64,000 nucleotides of DNA from Paragonimus skrjabini miyazakii. Taxonomy: Eukaryota; Platyhelminthes; Trematoda; Plagiorchiida; Troglotrematidae. Location: contig JTDE01001366.1 in assembly GCA_014338405.1 (NCBI GenBank), forward strand, positions 62,341 to 126,340, written 5' to 3'. Both the position numbers and the translations under genes were made by a program. Numbering within the stretch: position 1 is the first letter of the stretch; the number at the start of each line of letters is the position of its first letter. This document shows, piece by piece, positions 52,801 to 58,800 of this stretch. The notes under the pieces were generated by a model. That model ran no database searches. It saw only the letters and a program-made list of their open reading frames with translations, and was not told the origin of the DNA.

Positions 52801-55800
52801 GTTATCGTTCTCCTGACAGTGGCATTATTCACTCAGTACGACCCTCTCCTACTATTTACCCCCCATGTCTTCTGCTTTCCATGTGCCTTCGGGCGATAAT
52901 TGTTTCCTGAGATCAAGATAACTGGTAAACATTGGCGCCTTCAATGTCCACACTCTCCGACAAGTCGGTCAGTAAGCTGCTCTGGCAAGTACTCCCTCAA
53001 GTCTAGAACATGATGTGCGCTGCCTGTCCAAGACGCGAGTCTACGATTATGGCGCCGTTATCAACTTGACTTCACCTCCGGATAACTGTTGATCCAAGCG
53101 CATCTCTTTCAGGGTTTCTGATGACGCCGAAGCTGAATCTCGTAGTCAGGCTGGAGTGGGAATCGCATTGAGTCGCAGAACACATCAATGTTTACTCGAG
53201 TGAATCCCAATGAACTGTCGGTTGTGCGCTGTCAGACTGAGTACATCGGTTAAAGTCTGTTGACGTAAAGCAGGAAGGCGTTGTGTATTCATTATATCGG
53301 CGTACGCTCCAACAGACAGGTGTTCGATACTACCCATAATGTATTCTATGATGTGCCCGATGACCTTCTGAGTCAAAGTGAATACGCAGGCATCATCATT
53401 CTAGCGGAAGATATGAATGGTCAGCTTTGTCGTCTTTCTCCAAAAGAGAAGCGGCTGGGAGGTATGTTTGGGGTCTGAGCACAACGCACTGACAAGGGCG
53501 AAAAAGTGCTACAGCTGTGCGCATCCCACGGACACTATATATCCAACACCACATTCCAACACATAAAAAGCACTGTGTTATTTAGAGACCTCCGTGTGCT
53601 TCTCAGCCATGGACATAGATCATAGAGGAGTCAGTTGCAATTGACGCCACTCTGTCAAGGACTGTCGTGCCTTTTGGAGCAAACACCTGGACTCGGACCA
53701 TGCTGTTGTGCGTGCCCGTTTTGTTTTGTCATTTGCGCAGAGGACAAACGCTCGTAAATGCAAGGTGCTTAACTGGCATTCGAGCGATGAGGATGTAAAG
53801 AACGCTTACCAAAAGGCGTTGGTGAAGAAGTTACTCAGTTTCAGTCAGATGAAGGACCCTAATGAACACTGGGAACAAATCGCCGCAGCTATGAAAGCAT
53901 GCTGTGAACAGGCATGTTCCGATGGAGTTGTTCAGTCTCGACAGAACTGAATTTCCGTCATGTCGATAAACCTCATGAAAAAGCTTCGCTCGATCCCACC
54001 TGGTTCTGAATATGATGACGACTGTCGAGAACTAAAACGCAGGGTGATTAAAAGCTTACGCAAAGACCACGAGCACCACTTGGTTGAATAGTCAAAACAG
54101 ATGGAAAGAGTCCTCTTATCTGGGAATGGCAGGCTTTCTTCCTGGTAGGTGTTTGGACTGCTCGTAGAGTTGATGTAAGTGAGACCATATGGTAAAAAGA
54201 TGGTTCACCTAACGTAAGTCAATCGCGCCGACTTGACAGGTGGGCTGAACATTTTGAAGAACAACAACGGTTGGCTGTTGGGAAACTGGCTACGCCATCG
54301 GTGAAGCATAAGTAAGAAACTAGTCTAAAAAGCAGGCTTGACAATTTCGACTCTGCAGATCTCAACAGCCCAAATCTCGCCGACCATTCATGAAGCAGGT
54401 ACTGTAGCATGCGGCATGGTTGTTCGTGGGTTAAACAAATATTAGATTTAAGTTAAATCCCTGAAGTTCTTTGGTGTGAGAAGGAACAATCCTCCTGGAA
54501 GTTCATATGACAAGTTTAGGACAGATATCCGTAGAAAGCTGAGGTTTGGTCTGATCGCCAATCGTGAATCTTGTTTGCTGGATAAAGTTGGAGAAATGGA
54601 AGCTGCTTTTGCTTCACGGAACACAGGTAAACTCCTGAAGTTTGTCCGTGCCACTGATCACAGGCGACCGTCTGTCAGTGAAGCTGTCAAGGAGGCAGCT
54701 GTCACAATCATTCATAATGGGTCTAGAAGGTTAGAGTGCCCGATGGCGTAGCAACTTCCTGTGTATACAAGGTGATCAACAATAGTTTAAACTCCACTAA
54801 CTGACATTAAATTTATACGGCCACAGCAGTACTGCATAAGCATTTTGATGCTGCAAGACGTATTCCAAAATATTTAGCAGAGCGACACACAGCGTCTAGC
54901 ATTGTCTATGCTGCTTGGAGATCGCCAAACAACAAAACCTTTTCGTTAGTAGGTAGGTGGTTCGCGACATTTTGTGACTGCCGCAGGCATTCATTCATTA
55001 TTGTCTACGACAAAAGTAAACAAAACTGGTGAAGGTGGGCAGCCGTGACACACACCGTTATTTGTGTCGAAGCGGTTAGTCACTGTAGACCTTAGCCTGA
55101 GCTGAAGTTTGAGAATAAGGTGCCGAAACAATCTCCATAACTCGGTAGTATGACATCGGTTACTGAATGAAATAGCAGAAACAATAGAAATGGTAAACAT
55201 CAAGTGGACAAGTCTTAGCAATTTGGCCACAAATGCCATACATCACCTAATGACTCAGTGACTTGGTTCTGCGACAGGACGTCAGAATCTCGAAATTTAG
55301 CGGTACAGCTGGAGACAATGTGACATGCTTCCATTACTATTGAAAAGTTGTTGGTCCATTATCATCTTCATCACCATAGCAGCCGTGAACGTGACCAAAA
55401 GGTGCAGTGGCTCTGGCCGCCGCTTACCTCAACAGTAACATGGACTACTGTAGGAGAAAACGCTACTAAGAAGGTTGGAAATTGAGAAGACTAAGCGAAA
55501 GAACTAGAAATGGTGTGGATTTCAGGTACGCCTTTGACTGCGACACACCGCCATTTCGGATAGCGTCTCTAAGCAACAATTTGAGTTATCACGAGGACCC
55601 TGTCCAGACAGGGACACCTGCCCATTTTGCTCAGCGGAGCAGTCAGGGTGTTCATATTTCGTGACAGTGCTGTTGCTTGACCACCATGTGGTTTTACGCA
55701 ACTGTTGTTGGTTTCAGTATATAATGCCCGGTACGGTAAAGACTTAGCTGGCATACGGAGTACGTGATCCAACCATCGCCGGCTGTACAACGTGAGTAAC

Positions 55801-58800
55801 TGACCAATTGGTCGTGCATCCCGAGCATTCGGGAATACGCCCCGGCGAACGGCCGCATTGCACACGCGATCAGTCCATTTAATGTGGGCTATTTGGCGGA
55901 GACAACAATGGTCAAACGCAGCAAGCCTGCTGATATCTTCCTTGCGAACAGGTCACGTTCCCGAACTTGAGAGCAGAATGAAACGCATACAAGCATTACA
56001 TATCCCCACTTTTAACGACAATCGAGCGTGTTTTCGACGCAGTTTGGCAACGGCAACCCGTGCCTTTGCAATCCTAGCTGATATATCATCAGTGATTTTA
56101 CAGGCTGACGAGATAGTGCTACCCAGGTAGGTGAAATTGTTCACAATCTCAAACGGACTACCTGTAGCGAAGAAAGTAGGAGTAAAAATGTTCCAGTCTT
56201 GAGGCAGCAATTTACACTTTGAAGGTTCGAAGCACATTCCATACATATCACCCATCTTGTTCGGCATGGTCTGCATGTCTTCGGCAGAGGGGCTAAGTAA
56301 GATAATGTCATCCGCACCAGGAAGAAACTCAACACCAGGTTCACTGGACTCTTCAAGTGCACCAATCAGAACGTCCGGCACCCTTGACGAACACCATTCG
56401 AAGTGATGAACACTCGAAAAAATTGTCCCTAAACTCTCACCATGCTTGCAGAGTGACCATACAGTGATCCCAGCAGATTCACGCACTTCCTTGGTACTCT
56501 CCTGCGAAGAAGACAGCTCCAGAGGACGTTACGAGCAACTGAATCGAAAGCAGCCTTCAGGTCCCTAAAGATCACGACCCTCGGTTGCCTGTAAGAGTGC
56601 CGATGTTCCAAGATCCGTCGCAAAATGAAAACGTGATTGACGCACCCTCGACCGGATCGGAATTCGTCCTGTTCTTCACGTATCTGACTTCCTCTGGGCT
56701 TAGTGAGCTGACGTAAAATGAGACCAGTGAGTATCTTGGACACAGCAGTCACTAGAGTGATGCCTCGTGGTTGTTACGCATACTTCGGATTCCCTTTTTG
56801 AAAACGGGAGTTACTGGTGATAGGCACCAATCACGAGGCACCTCTTAAGTCTCCCAAATCATTGGAGTTTCGTCAGTTTTGATTTCAATCCCTCCTGTTC
56901 TAAGAGCCTTACTACGCTTCAATAACCTGAGCTCTAGGACCACTTTTGCTTCCGACGGACGGCCGCCAGGAAAGTTGTAACTGACCATTCGGGTCCCGCT
57001 TTCCATATGGTCTGGTTAAGGCCAGCTGAACTGTCCTTCAAAATGTTCAGCCCACCTGTCAAGTCGGCGCGATTGACTTACGTTAGGTGAACCATCTTTT
57101 TACCATATGGTCTCACTTACATCAACTCTACGACCAGTCCAAACACCTACCAGGAAGAAAGCCTGCCATTCCCAGATAAGAGGACTCTTTCCATCTGTTT
57201 TGACTATTCAACCAAGTGGTGCTCGTGGTCTTTGCGTAAGCTTTTAATCACCCTGCGTTTTAGTTCTCGACAGTCGTCATCATATTCAGAACCAGGTGGG
57301 ATCGAGCGAAGCTTTTTCATGAGGTTTATCGACATGACGGAAATTCAGTTCTGTCGAGACTGAACAACTCCATCGGAACATGCCTGTTCACAGCATGCTT
57401 TCATAGCTGCGGCGATTTGTTCCCAGTGTTCATTAGGGTCCTTCATCTGACTGAAACTGAGTAACTTCTTCACCAACGCCTTTTGGTAAGCGCTCTTCAT
57501 ACGCGTAGCCCTGGATTTACTGTGCGATTTGACCCATAATGCCCGTACAGTTCCGCATCAGTCATTGCGATTGTGGTCACGACGGTGTATTGTAGCTGTT
57601 CGCTAATCATACCCGGTTAGAAAACCTGCTTTTTGGTAAGCATTTCAGTTGTGATTCCTGTGAACTTTGATTCTTGTTTCTGTATGCTCAAGTGCAAGAC
57701 GATCGTTGAATTAATTTTCCCGGGAAGTTAGCTAACATTAGTCAAAGCCTAAATATGTGGATACCACAGACGTTCGCATACTTCCTTTATTCAGCCAAAG
57801 CATCCCAATATCATGGATGAAGTTCACACAGGAAAACTTGTCTCGATCCCAAAAGCAACGCGCATGCTCTGAACAACTTCGTGGTAAAATAAAGACAGTT
57901 TTAAGAAATGTGAAAAATGCGATATACGGTCAGTTCAACGTAGTCAACAACGCACTGCAGACCAGAATAATGCAGACAATGAACGCGAGAGATCAACTTC
58001 GGACGGCAATAAAGAAAGTAAGTTGACTCATTCGTGCCCGCAATTATTGCGCTTGTATTCTAGATAGTACAGGAGATATACGAGACAGAAAAACTGGTTC
58101 AACTGCTAACTCAGTCTATCGAAGATAAGTTGAAACCGTTGAAGGTTGCTGAGACGAGGTTGAAAGAACGGACCAAAAGACACAGTATGGAATTGTGTCA
58201 AGATGACCCGATGAAAACGTGAGTTTTAAATTTTCAATGTGAAACCAATAATCTGCACGTCTGTACAATGATGTATGTTAAATGGAAAGTCCCATAAACC
58301 CTCGTTAGTACTAAGCCTTGACGCACGAAAATAAACCGTTTAGAATGTCATACTTACACTCCACACCAACATTAAACAACTTAGAGATGAAGTGAGTGAT
58401 TGAGCTCATCACAAGAGACAGTGAATCATAGTTAATGCTAAGCATTCAGAAAAAGAATGGAGCATATGAGTTTATTCAACAACTTGTCAATATAGGGTAG
58501 ACCGGTGCATCGGGAAATTGAGCAAAAGAACCATCCATGAAATCCGCAGTGTCCACTCGGTGACACACATACATGTCCCAAAACGTAGCTGGTCACTTAC
58601 GCACCAGCACTGGCTGACAATTATGTTTACCCGTATCACAACCACAATGCAGATTTAGAATAGAAAGTGAACTTGCCTCGAAAAAACCCCTAGTATAAAA
58701 TGGGCAAGCAGGCTGATAAGAAGAAGAGGGACGCATCAGCGAGACACCCACAGCCACTTCAACCGCCCCGTCTCAATATATCTTCTCAGTTTAAAGAACT

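Larger units (their letters stand above)
55480..57550 (-). mobile_element. RTE element, minus strand, 5'-truncated
   Basis: Reading down from 57.55 kb the parts are: linker (HSKSRATRMKSAYQKALV ... HFEGQFSW), RT fingers and palm (56752-56429), palm to thumb (56486-55953) and C-terminal tail (55865-55480). The first part (57492-57036) is the inverted near-identical partner of 53803-54259. The copy lacks the endonuclease and carries frameshifts, so it is dead. It lies in opposite orientation to the plus copy, 2.8 kb away, in the intron between exons e and f. Confidence 0.85.

Noticed and set aside
55858..56130. 90-codon plus-strand open frame
   Set aside because: Antisense shadow of the minus-strand RTE reverse transcriptase.
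57757..57794. Start of the open frame upstream of tektin exon f as coding
   Set aside because: The acceptor at 57794 gives exact phase with exon e and a clean alignment; the preceding residues do not fit the family.
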